This document shows positions 53,195 through 61,763 of a stretch of 64,000 nt of DNA, one piece after another. A model generated the notes under the pieces. That model worked only from the letters and a program-made list of their open reading frames with translations. It was not told where the DNA came from and ran no database searches. The translations under genes were made by a program, and so were the position numbers. Each line of letters begins with the position of its first letter. Positions within the stretch are counted from its first letter, which is position 1. The DNA is taken from the NCBI RefSeq assembly GCF_028690125.1, contig NZ_JAQVBV010000014.1, positions 1 through 64,000 on the forward strand, written 5' to 3'. This stretch comes from Bacteroides sp. (GTDB lineage: Bacteria; Bacteroidota; Bacteroidia; Bacteroidales; Bacteroidaceae).

Positions 53195-53361
53195 GGTTTC
53201 AGCACTAAAAAGAGGTTTAGTCACGAGGGAACGCTGTGCAAATCGGCGACAGTACCCGCTGCTGTAATTCTCTGAGAATCCGCACACTAATGTCACTGTA
53301 TCCGTCACGGATATGGGAAGGCGTTGCGGAGGAGAGATAAGTCAGAAGACCTGCCGGAACC
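53195..53361 (+). ncRNA. Cobalamin (B12) riboswitch
   Basis: P1 is formed by GGTTTC (53195-53200) and GGAACC (53356-53361). Inside are the conserved core elements of the cobalamin aptamer: GAGGGAACGCTGTGCAAATC, ACAGTACCCGCTGCTGTAA, TGTCACTG, TATGGGAAGGCG and the B12 box AGTCAGAAGACCTGCC (53340-53355). It lies 46 bases upstream of nrdD. There is no terminator between aptamer and gene; a hairpin at 53388-53407 adjoining the start codon points to translational control, with high B12 expected to lower NrdD synthesis. Confidence 0.92.
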
Positions 53362-53387
53362 CAATCAAACCATAATTATTAATTAAA

Positions 53388-53407
53388 AACTTTCGGGAGT
53401 TAAAGTT
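53388..53407 (+). promoter_or_regulatory. Putative expression platform hairpin at the nrdD start
   Basis: AACTTT (53388-53393) can pair with AAAGTT (53402-53407), placing CGGGAGTT, the probable ribosome-binding segment, in the loop directly before ATG 53408. Confidence 0.45.
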
Positions 53408-55801
53408 ATGAACTACGCGGAAATTTGTATCATCAAACGTGATGGTAAGAGAGAAGATTTCTCTATTAGTAAGATCAAGAATGCAATTAGTAAGGCATTC
53501 AGTGCAACAGGTGTTCAGAATGAGCAACAACTAATTGCTGATGTCACGATGAGTGTTATCAGTCAGTTTGCAGCTCCTACTATTACTGTGGAAGAAATCC
53601 AAGATTTGGTAGAGAAGGAACTGATGAAAGTACGCCCCGAAGTTGCCAAGAAGTACATTATTTATCGTGAATGGCGGAATACGGAACGAGATAAAAAAAC
53701 TCAGATGAAGCACGTGATGGATGGCATCGTGGCTATTGACAAGAACGATGTGAACCTGAGCAACGCCAATATGAGCAGCCACACTCCTGCCGGACAGATG
53801 ATGACATTTGCTTCGGAAGTAACTAAAGACTATACTTATAAGTATCTACTCCCAAAACGTTTTGCTGAGGCACATCAGTTAGGAGATATTCATATTCATG
53901 ACCTCGATTACTATCCTACTAAGACAACAACTTGCATCCAATATGATATGGATGATCTCTTCGAGCGTGGTTTCCGCACTAAAAATGGCAGTATTCGTAC
54001 TCCGCAAAGTATTCAGAGCTATGCTACGCTGGCTACCATTATCTTCCAAACGAATCAGAATGAGCAACACGGTGGTCAGGCTATTCCGGCTTTTGACTTC
54101 TTCATGGCAAAAGGGGTAGCTAAATCATTCCGTAAACACCTGGCTTCACTGATCAATTTCTATATTGCTATGGAAAATGGAAGTCAGGCTAACGAAAAAT
54201 CAATCCGAACACTAATTAAAGAATATTTCCCTTCTATCAAATCGAGTGAGCTGGAACGCGAAACGTTACGTATCGCTCTGGTTTCCTTGCAAATCAATAT
54301 TGATAAGGAGCATCTCGTAAGGATTATAGAGAAAGCATATCAGCAGACGCAAAAAGATACGCATCAGGCAATGGAAGGCTTTATCCATAACCTCAACACA
54401 ATGCACTCCCGCGGTGGCAATCAGGTTGTATTTAGTTCCATCAACTATGGTACAGATACTTCTGCCGAAGGTCGCATGGTTGTTGAAGAATTACTGAAAG
54501 CAACTATCGAAGGACTTGGAACACGCGGGGAAGTTCCTGTATTTCCAATTCAGATTTTTAAAGTAAAAGATGGTGTTTCTTATTCGGAAAAGGATTTTGA
54601 AAAGGCAATGCAAATGGAAAACATCGAAGAAGCAATGAAGGAACGTTATGAAGCTCCAAACTTCGATTTGTTACTGAAGGCTTGTCAAACTACAGCAAAA
54701 GCTCTTTTCCCGAACTTCATGTTCCTGGATACGCCATTCAACAAGAATGAAAAGTGGAAAGCAGACGATCCGAAACGTTATATATATGAGTTGGCAACAA
54801 TGGGATGCCGTACCCGGGTATTTGAAAATGTAGCTGGAGAAAAGTCTTCTCTGGGACGTGGCAACCTTTCATTTACTACATTGAATATGCCTCGTCTAGC
54901 TATCGAAGCCCGTATCAAAGCCGAGAATCTGGTAGATGATGAACGCAACAAAGATGCCATCGGACAGAAAGCAAAAGAAATTTTTATAGAATCCGTACGC
55001 AATATGGCTACATTAGTAGCTGATCAGCTTTATGAACGTTACCAATACCAGCGTACTGCTTTAGCACGACAGTTTCCTTTCATGATAGGTAACGATGTTT
55101 GGAAAGGAGGCGGTGCATTAAATCCGAACGAACAAGTTGGCGACGTTCTCCGCAGCGGTACACTTGGCATCGGTTTCATTGGCGGACATAATGCGATGGT
55201 GGCTCTTTATGGAGAGGGTCACGGGCACTGTCAGAAGTCATGGGATACACTGTACGAGGCAATCATGGAATTGAACAAAGTAGCGGACGAATATAAAGCT
55301 AAATACAGCCTCAACTACTCTGTACTTGCTACCCCTGCCGAAGGACTTTCCGGACGTTTCACCAAAATGGACCGACGCAAATATGGTAAGATTGAAGGTG
55401 TGACGGATCGTGACTATTATATCAACTCTTTCCATGTAGACGTAAAAGAGCCGATCAGTATTGTGGAAAAAGTAAAACGTGAAGCTCCATTCCATGCCAT
55501 CACTCGTGGCGGACACATCACCTATGTAGAACTGGATGGAGAGGCTCAGAAGAATATACGTGCTATCGTCAAGATTGTGAAAGTGATGCACGACGCAGGG
55601 ATCGGATACGGATCGATCAACCATCCGGTAGACACTTGTAATAACTGTGGATACAAGGGGATGATCTTCGACAAATGCCCGGTATGCCAAAGTGAAAACA
55701 TTCTTCGTATGCGTCGTATCACCGGTTACCTGACGGGTGATCTCAGTTCATGGAACTCAGCCAAACGGGCGGAAGAAACAGATCGCGTGAAACACAATTA
55801 A
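53408..55801 (+). CDS. nrdD: Anaerobic (class III) ribonucleoside-triphosphate reductase
   Basis: Oxygen-sensitive glycyl-radical enzyme making dNTPs. 797 aa: ATP-cone (about 1-90; IIKRDGKREDFSISKIKNAI), catalytic ten-stranded barrel with TTTCIQYDMDDLF and LATMGCRTRVFENV carrying candidate active-site cysteines, TLGIGFIGGHNAMVALYG near the core, a four-cysteine zinc site (CNNCGYKG and CPVCQ) and the glycyl-radical motif RRITGYLTG near the C-terminus. Followed 41 bases later by its activase. The B12 riboswitch in the leader implies that the gene is turned down when cobalamin is plentiful, which makes sense if the organism also has a B12-dependent class II reductase elsewhere. Confidence 0.95.
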   Translation: MNYAEICIIKRDGKREDFSISKIKNAISKAFSATGVQNEQQLIADVTMSVISQFAAPTITVEEIQDLVEKELMKVRPEVAKKYIIYREWRNTERDKKTQMKHVMDGIVAIDKNDVNLSNANMSSHTPAGQMMTFASEVTKDYTYKYLLPKRFAEAHQLGDIHIHDLDYYPTKTTTCIQYDMDDLFERGFRTKNGSIRTPQSIQSYATLATIIFQTNQNEQHGGQAIPAFDFFMAKGVAKSFRKHLASLINFYIAMENGSQANEKSIRTLIKEYFPSIKSSELERETLRIALVSLQINIDKEHLVRIIEKAYQQTQKDTHQAMEGFIHNLNTMHSRGGNQVVFSSINYGTDTSAEGRMVVEELLKATIEGLGTRGEVPVFPIQIFKVKDGVSYSEKDFEKAMQMENIEEAMKERYEAPNFDLLLKACQTTAKALFPNFMFLDTPFNKNEKWKADDPKRYIYELATMGCRTRVFENVAGEKSSLGRGNLSFTTLNMPRLAIEARIKAENLVDDERNKDAIGQKAKEIFIESVRNMATLVADQLYERYQYQRTALARQFPFMIGNDVWKGGGALNPNEQVGDVLRSGTLGIGFIGGHNAMVALYGEGHGHCQKSWDTLYEAIMELNKVADEYKAKYSLNYSVLATPAEGLSGRFTKMDRRKYGKIEGVTDRDYYINSFHVDVKEPISIVEKVKREAPFHAITRGGHITYVELDGEAQKNIRAIVKIVKVMHDAGIGYGSINHPVDTCNNCGYKGMIFDKCPVCQSENILRMRRITGYLTGDLSSWNSAKRAEETDRVKHN

Positions 55802-55843
55802 TAAAAAGGATGAAAAAGAAAGCATTCTTAATTTTTTCTTAGT

Positions 55844-56302
55844 ATGTATTTATTAGGAACTTATCCCGAGACGATTGTGGATGGTGAAGGAATCCGGTAT
55901 TCTATATATCTTGCCGGATGTTCTCATCATTGTCTTGGTTGCCACAATCCGGAAAGTTGGAGTCCAACAGCGGGAGAACTGCTGACAGAGGAACACATCA
56001 GGAAGATTATTCGTGAAATTAAAGCGAATCCTCTGTTAGATGGAGTGACTTTCTCCGGGGGAGATCCTTTCTATTATCCCGAAACATTTCTCTTACTTGC
56101 AAAAAGAGTGAAAGAAGAAACGAGAATGAATATTTGGTGTTACACAGGATATACTTATGAAGAGATTAAGAAAGAACCTAGATTGAATGTAATTCTTCCT
56201 TATATAGATGTGCTGGTGGACGGACGTTTCGATCAGGATCTCTTCTCTCCTTATCTGAAATTTCGGGGAAGTAGTAATCAACGGATACTTCGATTGAAAT
56301 AG
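55844..56302 (+). CDS. nrdG: Anaerobic ribonucleotide reductase activating protein (radical SAM)
   Basis: Installs the glycyl radical on NrdD using S-adenosylmethionine and a 4Fe-4S cluster. 152 aa, with the cluster motif CSHHCLGC (Cys26-x3-Cys-x2-Cys), [11 protein letters not shown] as the SAM-binding glycine segment and [11 protein letters not shown] further on. Size and motif order are those of NrdG. Transcribed with nrdD under the same riboswitch. Confidence 0.94.
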   Translation: MYLLGTYPETIVDGEGIRYSIYLAGCSHHCLGCHNPESWSPTAGELLTEEHIRKIIREIKANPLLDGVTFSGGDPFYYPETFLLLAKRVKEETRMNIWCYTGYTYEEIKKEPRLNVILPYIDVLVDGRFDQDLFSPYLKFRGSSNQRILRLK

Positions 56303-56357
56303 AAGAATGTAAATTTTGACTGTATTTTATCAATCGGGGAAACAAACTCTACGCTAA

Positions 56358-56451
56358 AAAAACTTATTTTTCAAAGAAAGCAGAAACACGTACATCGTTG
56401 TTTTGTTTATTTTTACGGTAGTAATTATTAGTATTTGAAAAATAAGTTTTT
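56358..56451. repeat. 18-bp perfect inverted repeat abutting the MFS start codon
   Basis: AAAAACTTATTTTTCAAA (56358-56375) and TTTGAAAAATAAGTTTTT (56434-56451) are exact complements 58 nt apart. The second arm ends at the base before ATG 56452. It may form a long RNA stem over the initiation region, be two regulator half-sites, or flank an invertible segment. Confidence 0.75.
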
Positions 56452-57855
56452 ATGGTACAAACAATCAACCCAACTCAAATAGACGAAGCCGACGGATTAC
56501 CAATGCCAAGACGAATCTGGGCAGTGGTTTCCGTCGGTTTTGCTCTCTGTATGTCGGTGCTCGATATCAACATTATCAATGTAGTGCTTCCTACACTTTC
56601 GCACGACTTCGGTACTTCTCCTTCCGTTACAACATGGATCATCAACGGCTATCAGCTAGCTATCGTTATATCTCTGTTGTCTTTCTCATCACTTGGAGAA
56701 ATCCTTGGTTACCGTAAAGTGTTTCTTACAGGTATCGGGATGTTTTGTATTACCTCATTGATCTGTGCTTTGTCCGATTCTTTTTGGACGCTGACAATCG
56801 CCCGTATCTTTCAAGGGTTCAGTGCGTCGGCTATAACGAGTGTAAATACAGCACAGTTACGATCTATTTATCCGAAAAGTAAAATCGGACAAGGGATGGG
56901 AATAAATGCAATGGTAATTGCCATATCAGCTGCTGCGGGTCCTTCAGTGGCAAGTGGCATTCTATCGATTGCTAGTTGGCACTGGTTGTTTGCCATTAAT
57001 GTACCTTTGGGGATTACGGCATTGGTGATAGGTATCAAGTATCTTCCCCGTCAGGAAGAACGGAGCAAACGGAAATTTGATACCATTAGCGCAGTGGCAA
57101 ATGCAATAACTTTCGGTTTACTTATTTATACATTAGATGGTTTCGCCCATCACGAGAAGATTGATTTTCTTATTTTCCTATTGATTATAGTAGCCGTGGT
57201 AGGGACGTACTATGTACGTCGTCAGTTATCTCAGACAACTCCATTGCTTCCATTGGATTTATTGAAGATACCTATTTTCCGTTTATCTATTATGACATCT
57301 ATCTGTTCGTTTATTGCTCAGATGTCGGCAATGGTGTCACTCCCATTTTTCTTGCAAAACACATTGGGGCATAGTGAAGTAATGACGGGACTTTTACTTA
57401 CTCCCTGGCCTTTGGCCACTTTGATCACGGCTCCGCTAGCTGGATATCTGGTAGAGCGCATTCACCCGGGAATACTCGGAAGTATTGGTATGGGATTATT
57501 TGCCATCGGGTTGTTCTCACTTTCAAGTTTAACTGCCGAATCATCGGATATCAGTATCATCCTGCGTTTAGTGGTTTGCGGGGCCGGATTTGGTCTATTT
57601 CAGACTCCGAATAATAGTACGATCATCTCTTCTGCCCCCACAAATCGGTCAGGAGGAGCAAGTGGTATGTTGGGGATGGCACGATTATTGGGTCAGACTT
57701 CGGGTACTACTCTTGTGGCATTAATATTCAGTTTTGTTATTCACGACCGAAGTACTTCTGTTTGCCTGATCGTTGGAAGTGTCTTTGCTGTTCTTGCTGC
57801 TATCATCAGTAGTCTGAGATTATCGCAACCCTCGACATTGGAAGTGAAAAAATAG
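56452..57855 (+). CDS. MFS drug/proton antiporter, DHA2 (14-helix) type
   Basis: 467 aa, about 14 hydrophobic segments. Family blocks: SVLDINIINVVLPTLSHDFG in helix 1, WIINGYQLAIVISLLSFSSLGEILGYRKVFLTG (motif A region), ARIFQGFSASAITSVNTAQL and the motif C-type INAMVIAISAAAGPSVASGI. Such EmrB-like transporters export drugs, bile acids or other toxic compounds. No membrane-fusion or outer-membrane partner adjoins. No promoter of Bacteroides consensus was seen; the upstream inverted repeat suggests special control of initiation. Substrate unknown. Confidence 0.9.
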   Translation: MVQTINPTQIDEADGLPMPRRIWAVVSVGFALCMSVLDINIINVVLPTLSHDFGTSPSVTTWIINGYQLAIVISLLSFSSLGEILGYRKVFLTGIGMFCITSLICALSDSFWTLTIARIFQGFSASAITSVNTAQLRSIYPKSKIGQGMGINAMVIAISAAAGPSVASGILSIASWHWLFAINVPLGITALVIGIKYLPRQEERSKRKFDTISAVANAITFGLLIYTLDGFAHHEKIDFLIFLLIIVAVVGTYYVRRQLSQTTPLLPLDLLKIPIFRLSIMTSICSFIAQMSAMVSLPFFLQNTLGHSEVMTGLLLTPWPLATLITAPLAGYLVERIHPGILGSIGMGLFAIGLFSLSSLTAESSDISIILRLVVCGAGFGLFQTPNNSTIISSAPTNRSGGASGMLGMARLLGQTSGTTLVALIFSFVIHDRSTSVCLIVGSVFAVLAAIISSLRLSQPSTLEVKK

Positions 57856-57885
57856 AATAAAAGAAAAATAATGCAAATATAATAA

Positions 57886-57915
57886 GGCACGGATTTTGTG
57901 GATTTTATGGCTATA
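57886..57915. repeat. GGCACGGATTTT-type intergenic repeat
   Basis: GGCACGGATTTTGTGGATTT shares its core word with the inverted pair at 59231-59298. It lies between two convergent genes; the rest of 57856-58046 shows nothing notable. Confidence 0.35.
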
Positions 57916-58046
57916 AGAGCTGTAAAACCATTGTTATCCGTACCCGATATCTTGATTTTAGACAATTATACTTCTGTCTTAGTGTGTAAGGAGTTCAATA
58001 CATCACGTTCATTTTTGACCACCCTACTTGTAGAACTATTTATTTG

Positions 58047-59135
58047 TTAATAATTTGTCTCACGAACAGCTTCTACCAGACGGCGGAAATCATCCGGATG
58101 CACATCACCGATATTGCCGATACGGAAGGTGTCGGCTTTGGAGATCTTTCCCGGATAAATCACAAATCCTTTGGCTTTCAATGCCTGATAGAAGGCTTTG
58201 AAATTGAACTCTTTGTGAGGATAGAGGAAAGAAGTAATGATTGGCGACTGAATGCCGTCATCCAACAATGTCCGGAATCCGAGAGAACGCATTCCTTCCA
58301 CCAGGATACGATGGTTCTCGCAATAACGTTGGTAACGAGCCTCTACTCCACCCTCTTCGAGCAACTCTGTCAATGCTTGTTTGAAAGCACGCACTACATG
58401 AGTAGGAGAAGTAAAACGCCATTTGCCATGACCTTTTTCCATAGTTTCCCATTGATCGTAAATGTCCAGAGAAAGTGAACGGGCAACACCTTTGCAACGC
58501 GTCAGCTCTGAACGACGGGCTATGATAAAACCGAATCCGGGCACTCCCTGAATACATTTGTTAGAGCTACTGATTAAAAAGTCTATACCCAGTTTATCTA
58601 CATCAATTGGAATTCCTCCAAAGCTGCTCATACAGTCTACAATAAGCTTCTTACCGTGCATCTTAACGATATGCGACAGTTCTTTAATGGGATTCAGAAT
58701 ACCGGTAGTTGTTTCACAATGTACAAATGCCACGTGGGTGATGTCTGAGTTGTTACTCAAATAATCATCTACATACTCCAGAGAAATTGGTTCTGTTTCT
58801 TCAAAAGCCAGCATATCATAGTCAAGATGATAGTATTCGGCAATATTTCCCATTCGGTCGCCATAAGCTCCATTGCTACAAATCAACAGTTTATCTTTTG
58901 AAGTGATAGTAGCTCCCAATACAGCTTCCACACAATAGGTACCACTTCCCTGTAAAAGAACAGAAGTGTACTCTTCGGTATTACTAGTGGCAATACTTAC
59001 CAACTCTTTACGCAATTCTTGTACGATGCCGAGGTTGTAATCTTCATCCCATGTACACCAGTCGGTCATCATGGTTTCTTTTACTGTTTCTGAAGTAGTG
59101 AGAGGTCCGGGAGTTAAAAGTAAATATGGTTTCAT
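58047..59135 (-). CDS. phnW: 2-Aminoethylphosphonate:pyruvate transaminase
   Basis: Transfers the amino group of 2-aminoethylphosphonate to pyruvate, yielding phosphonoacetaldehyde and alanine. 362 aa from ATG 59135 (start 59141 would add two residues); begins [14 protein letters not shown] as in known PhnW. PLP-enzyme landmarks: [40 protein letters not shown] with the cofactor Asp, and the Schiff-base lysine in [12 protein letters not shown] (Lys193). Last gene of the phosphonate operon, 231 bases after phnX; that gap holds a repeat and may carry its own signal. Confidence 0.95.
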   Translation of the reverse strand: MKPYLLLTPGPLTTSETVKETMMTDWCTWDEDYNLGIVQELRKELVSIATSNTEEYTSVLLQGSGTYCVEAVLGATITSKDKLLICSNGAYGDRMGNIAEYYHLDYDMLAFEETEPISLEYVDDYLSNNSDITHVAFVHCETTTGILNPIKELSHIVKMHGKKLIVDCMSSFGGIPIDVDKLGIDFLISSSNKCIQGVPGFGFIIARRSELTRCKGVARSLSLDIYDQWETMEKGHGKWRFTSPTHVVRAFKQALTELLEEGGVEARYQRYCENHRILVEGMRSLGFRTLLDDGIQSPIITSFLYPHKEFNFKAFYQALKAKGFVIYPGKISKADTFRIGNIGDVHPDDFRRLVEAVRETNY

Positions 59136-59230
59136 AATCATTTTCTGTTTAAAAGTAAGTTGATAAAATAAAAAGTAAATTTAAACTTATAAGTACGTTA
59201 TCACCGTTAGCTTGATACAATATATTTCAA

Positions 59231-59298
59231 GCACGGATTATACAGATTAACACTGCTTCCTAATCTGATTATAACACGAAAAACCGTGAAATCCGTGC
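59231..59298. repeat. Inverted GCACGGATT repeat between phnX and phnW
   Basis: GCACGGATT (59231-59239) and AATCCGTGC (59290-59298) bracket about 50 nt with further CACGG-like words. A related copy is at 57886. Confidence 0.5.
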
Positions 59299-59372
59299 CA
59301 GAAAAATGGCTTCTTGAACATACTTTAATAAACTACTAAATCTATTTGTTGATATACATGATAGTGTAAAAA

Positions 59373-60161
59373 TCAATTCAGTCTTGCATTAATCGTTTCA
59401 ATCAATGTGGGAAGTTCTTCCATCGTACGAATGACATAAGAGGCTCCTGCAGCAAGCATACGCTCTTCAACGTCTTCAATGCGTACTTCCAGTTCTGTGG
59501 CAGAAAGAGTTTTTGTTTCCTCCTCGGTCAATGCCATTTCGTTGCTACCGAGAATTACGCCCACACTCCATACTTTGGCGTTTACACCTTCTTTGATATC
59601 GGCAATTGTATCTCCAACTTTCACTACCGTATCCAGACAAGGTACTGCAAGTCTGGTAAGATTCTCGAAAATCATATAAGGAGCCGGGCGTCCGGAGGGA
59701 AGAAGGTTTGGAGTTGCACAGTAATCAACGCGATAACCTTTTGCAAGGGCAGTTGGAAGTACGACATCCATCATTTCACGCGTATATCCGGTAGTGGAGC
59801 CAATCTTAATACCTTCGGCACGAAGTTTCTCCAATGTAGGGATTACTCCCTGAATAGGATCGGTGTAGTTTTCGAGAGAAGCAAACAGATGCTTTTCAAA
59901 AAGACGGTTCAGCTCTACAACATCCTCTTCTGTCCATGCACGTTGGTAACGATTAAGAAATTGTTCGTTTACTTCAGACATTGACAATAGTTCACGGATG
60001 TGTTGGATTTTAGGCAATCCCATCGGTTTGCGAGTTTGTACCACGTCAATCACCAGTCCTTTCTCGGCAAATGCTTTGATGAATGCCGCAACGGGTGCAA
60101 AACATCCATAATCAACGGCAGTACCTGCCCAGTCCATAATAATACATTCAATCTTTTTCAT
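59373..60161 (-). CDS. phnX: Phosphonoacetaldehyde hydrolase (phosphonatase)
   Basis: Cleaves phosphonoacetaldehyde to acetaldehyde and phosphate. The frame opens at 60251 inside the transporter gene, but ATG 60161 gives the canonical start just before the HAD motif. 262 aa: nucleophile Asp10 in IIMDWAGTAVDYG, the Schiff-base lysine in MGLPKIQHI (Lys51), STTGYTREMM as HAD motif II, and VGDTIADIKEG as the acidic motif. Together with phnW it forms the complete 2-aminoethylphosphonate degradation route; 41 bases downstream of the transporter gene. Confidence 0.95.
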   Translation of the reverse strand: MKKIECIIMDWAGTAVDYGCFAPVAAFIKAFAEKGLVIDVVQTRKPMGLPKIQHIRELLSMSEVNEQFLNRYQRAWTEEDVVELNRLFEKHLFASLENYTDPIQGVIPTLEKLRAEGIKIGSTTGYTREMMDVVLPTALAKGYRVDYCATPNLLPSGRPAPYMIFENLTRLAVPCLDTVVKVGDTIADIKEGVNAKVWSVGVILGSNEMALTEEETKTLSATELEVRIEDVEERMLAAGASYVIRTMEELPTLIETINARLN

Positions 60162-60202
60162 TCTTGCTTTTATATATAAGTTGTTTATTAAATACTTTTC
60201 CA

Positions 60203-61573
60203 TCAGTAAGACAATGCTTCTTCTTTTGCTACTGTGCCATTCTTTAGCCAAGACTTCTCTCCATTCTGAGATTCAATTGTAGCAGTTTCAAGTGTACCTT
60301 TTCTATAACGCTGTATCAAGTATACCAAAGAAATAGTGAATGCAACACAACAGACAATTCCTACCGTACCTGCCATTGTATTATAGAATTCGAGCCAATT
60401 AAGGTCCGGATTAAAGCATTCTTTGAATAACAATACCAGTACTGTGCCTGTATATCCGATGGAGTCGATCATAGCGATGAAGAATCCTACATTTCCCTTG
60501 ATGCGGAAGCAGGCAATAAAACGGTCGAAGAATATCGTCTGAAAACTGAGATAAGAGAAATAGAGACAGAGGCTTTGAATAAATAACCATACTAACGGAG
60601 ACAATTGCAATGTATGATAATTGAAAGCTACGAAGCTAAGTGTAACAGCTCCGGCAATGACTAATATCAAGAGAGTAGAGAGTACCTTTATATGGCTTTT
60701 CATCAATGCCAGAGAAGCAAAGACTGCCAAGATAATAAGAGTGACTATTCCGTCTACTTTAGCAAATATCCAGGAAGAAAAACCGGCTGCATTGACATCG
60801 ACTATTTTCACCAGGAAGTCTTCTTTTACATCCTGAAGTACAGTTAGAAAGAGGTTTGCGAAGAAAAGCAGTGTCAGTACAGGGGCAAAGTTGCGGAAGA
60901 GACTCCAGCGTTGTTGTTTATTTAAAGTAATTCGTTCCACTCGTAATGCTTTGTCCTCAGCAGTAGGTTTGGGAAGATGGTCGAGCAGATAGCCCAATCC
61001 TGCCAGCAGAGGCAGTGCGACTGCACCAATTAAAGCCGGCATCCAAAATTCACTGACGTGCAAGGTATTGACTACAAAAAGCCCGATTGACTTAGCCGTA
61101 CCGCTACTCACCGCAATGCTCAGTCCGAAAAGAGAGGCTAACAGATCGGTTACGCGTCTTCCTTCGAGGAAACTGAAAATGACACCCCACATACATCCCA
61201 GAGAAAGTCCGTTGAAGAACAACGCTAATACATTAAAGGGTTGGGGAAGGCATCCGAAAAGAACTAAAGAGAGTTCAGCAACCAAAATGGAGACAAGAAT
61301 GAATTTCAGGCGGCCTTCTCTCTTTAGCTCAGAAATAAGTTTGATCCCGATAAACTTGGATACCATGTATCCGAATATCTGGATGATGCTGGTTGCTATC
61401 TTATAATCCATGCCAAAAAGTTCCATACCGTCGAATGTAGCAGCCGTGAACGGTTTGCGAAGTGCATAAACTAATGAGTAAGATAGCAGTGCCGCTCCTC
61501 CTGCATAAAGGATAAAGAGTATATCTGAAAGTTTCTTTTGTGCCGAGGGCGACAGTTTTTCTTTGAAATTCAT
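60203..61573 (-). CDS. MFS-type transporter (DUF5690-like), probable 2-aminoethylphosphonate uptake
   Basis: 456 aa with about 12 hydrophobic segments. N-terminal SYSLVYALRKPFTAATFDG and GYMVSKFIGIKLISELKREGR resemble organophosphate:phosphate antiporters, the relatives of GlpT/UhpT; I associate this sequence type with DUF5690. A soluble loop around residue 205 (HLPKPTAEDKALRVERITL) separates the halves. It is the first gene of an operon with phnX and phnW, so uptake of 2-aminoethylphosphonate (or a related phosphonate) is inferred. No ABC phosphonate importer genes are in the window. A -7-like element sits about 26 bases upstream. Confidence 0.85.
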   Translation of the reverse strand: MNFKEKLSPSAQKKLSDILFILYAGGAALLSYSLVYALRKPFTAATFDGMELFGMDYKIATSIIQIFGYMVSKFIGIKLISELKREGRLKFILVSILVAELSLVLFGCLPQPFNVLALFFNGLSLGCMWGVIFSFLEGRRVTDLLASLFGLSIAVSSGTAKSIGLFVVNTLHVSEFWMPALIGAVALPLLAGLGYLLDHLPKPTAEDKALRVERITLNKQQRWSLFRNFAPVLTLLFFANLFLTVLQDVKEDFLVKIVDVNAAGFSSWIFAKVDGIVTLIILAVFASLALMKSHIKVLSTLLILVIAGAVTLSFVAFNYHTLQLSPLVWLFIQSLCLYFSYLSFQTIFFDRFIACFRIKGNVGFFIAMIDSIGYTGTVLVLLFKECFNPDLNWLEFYNTMAGTVGIVCCVAFTISLVYLIQRYRKGTLETATIESQNGEKSWLKNGTVAKEEALSY

Positions 61574-61598
61574 AACACATTGTTTTTTGTTTCCGATG

Positions 61599-61606
61599 CA
61601 AAATTA
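61599..61606 (-). promoter_or_regulatory. -7 element of the phosphonate operon
   Basis: The minus strand reads TAATTTTG; no -33 element, consistent with activation by a regulator. It lies in the divergent gap shared with the gene at 61764. Confidence 0.5.
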
Positions 61607-61763
61607 GGGCGCAGAAACCAGCGAAAAAATGAATTTCAATGAATCATATTGTATATTTTAGGCTTTTGATGTATTGAAATATTAATGTAATATTCATGCA
61701 ACAGGAACATAATATAACAGTCATTTCTTTGCAACATAAATCAATTTTACGACTACTCAAATC

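Noticed and set aside
54001..55801. Idea that NrdD might be a pyruvate formate-lyase relative
   Set aside because: The N-terminal ATP-cone, the four-cysteine zinc site before the radical glycine and the adjacent small NrdG activase fit class III reductase.
60162..60251. Extended N-terminus of PhnX
   Set aside because: It would overlap the transporter gene's end, and ATG 60161 gives the canonical start just before the HAD motif.
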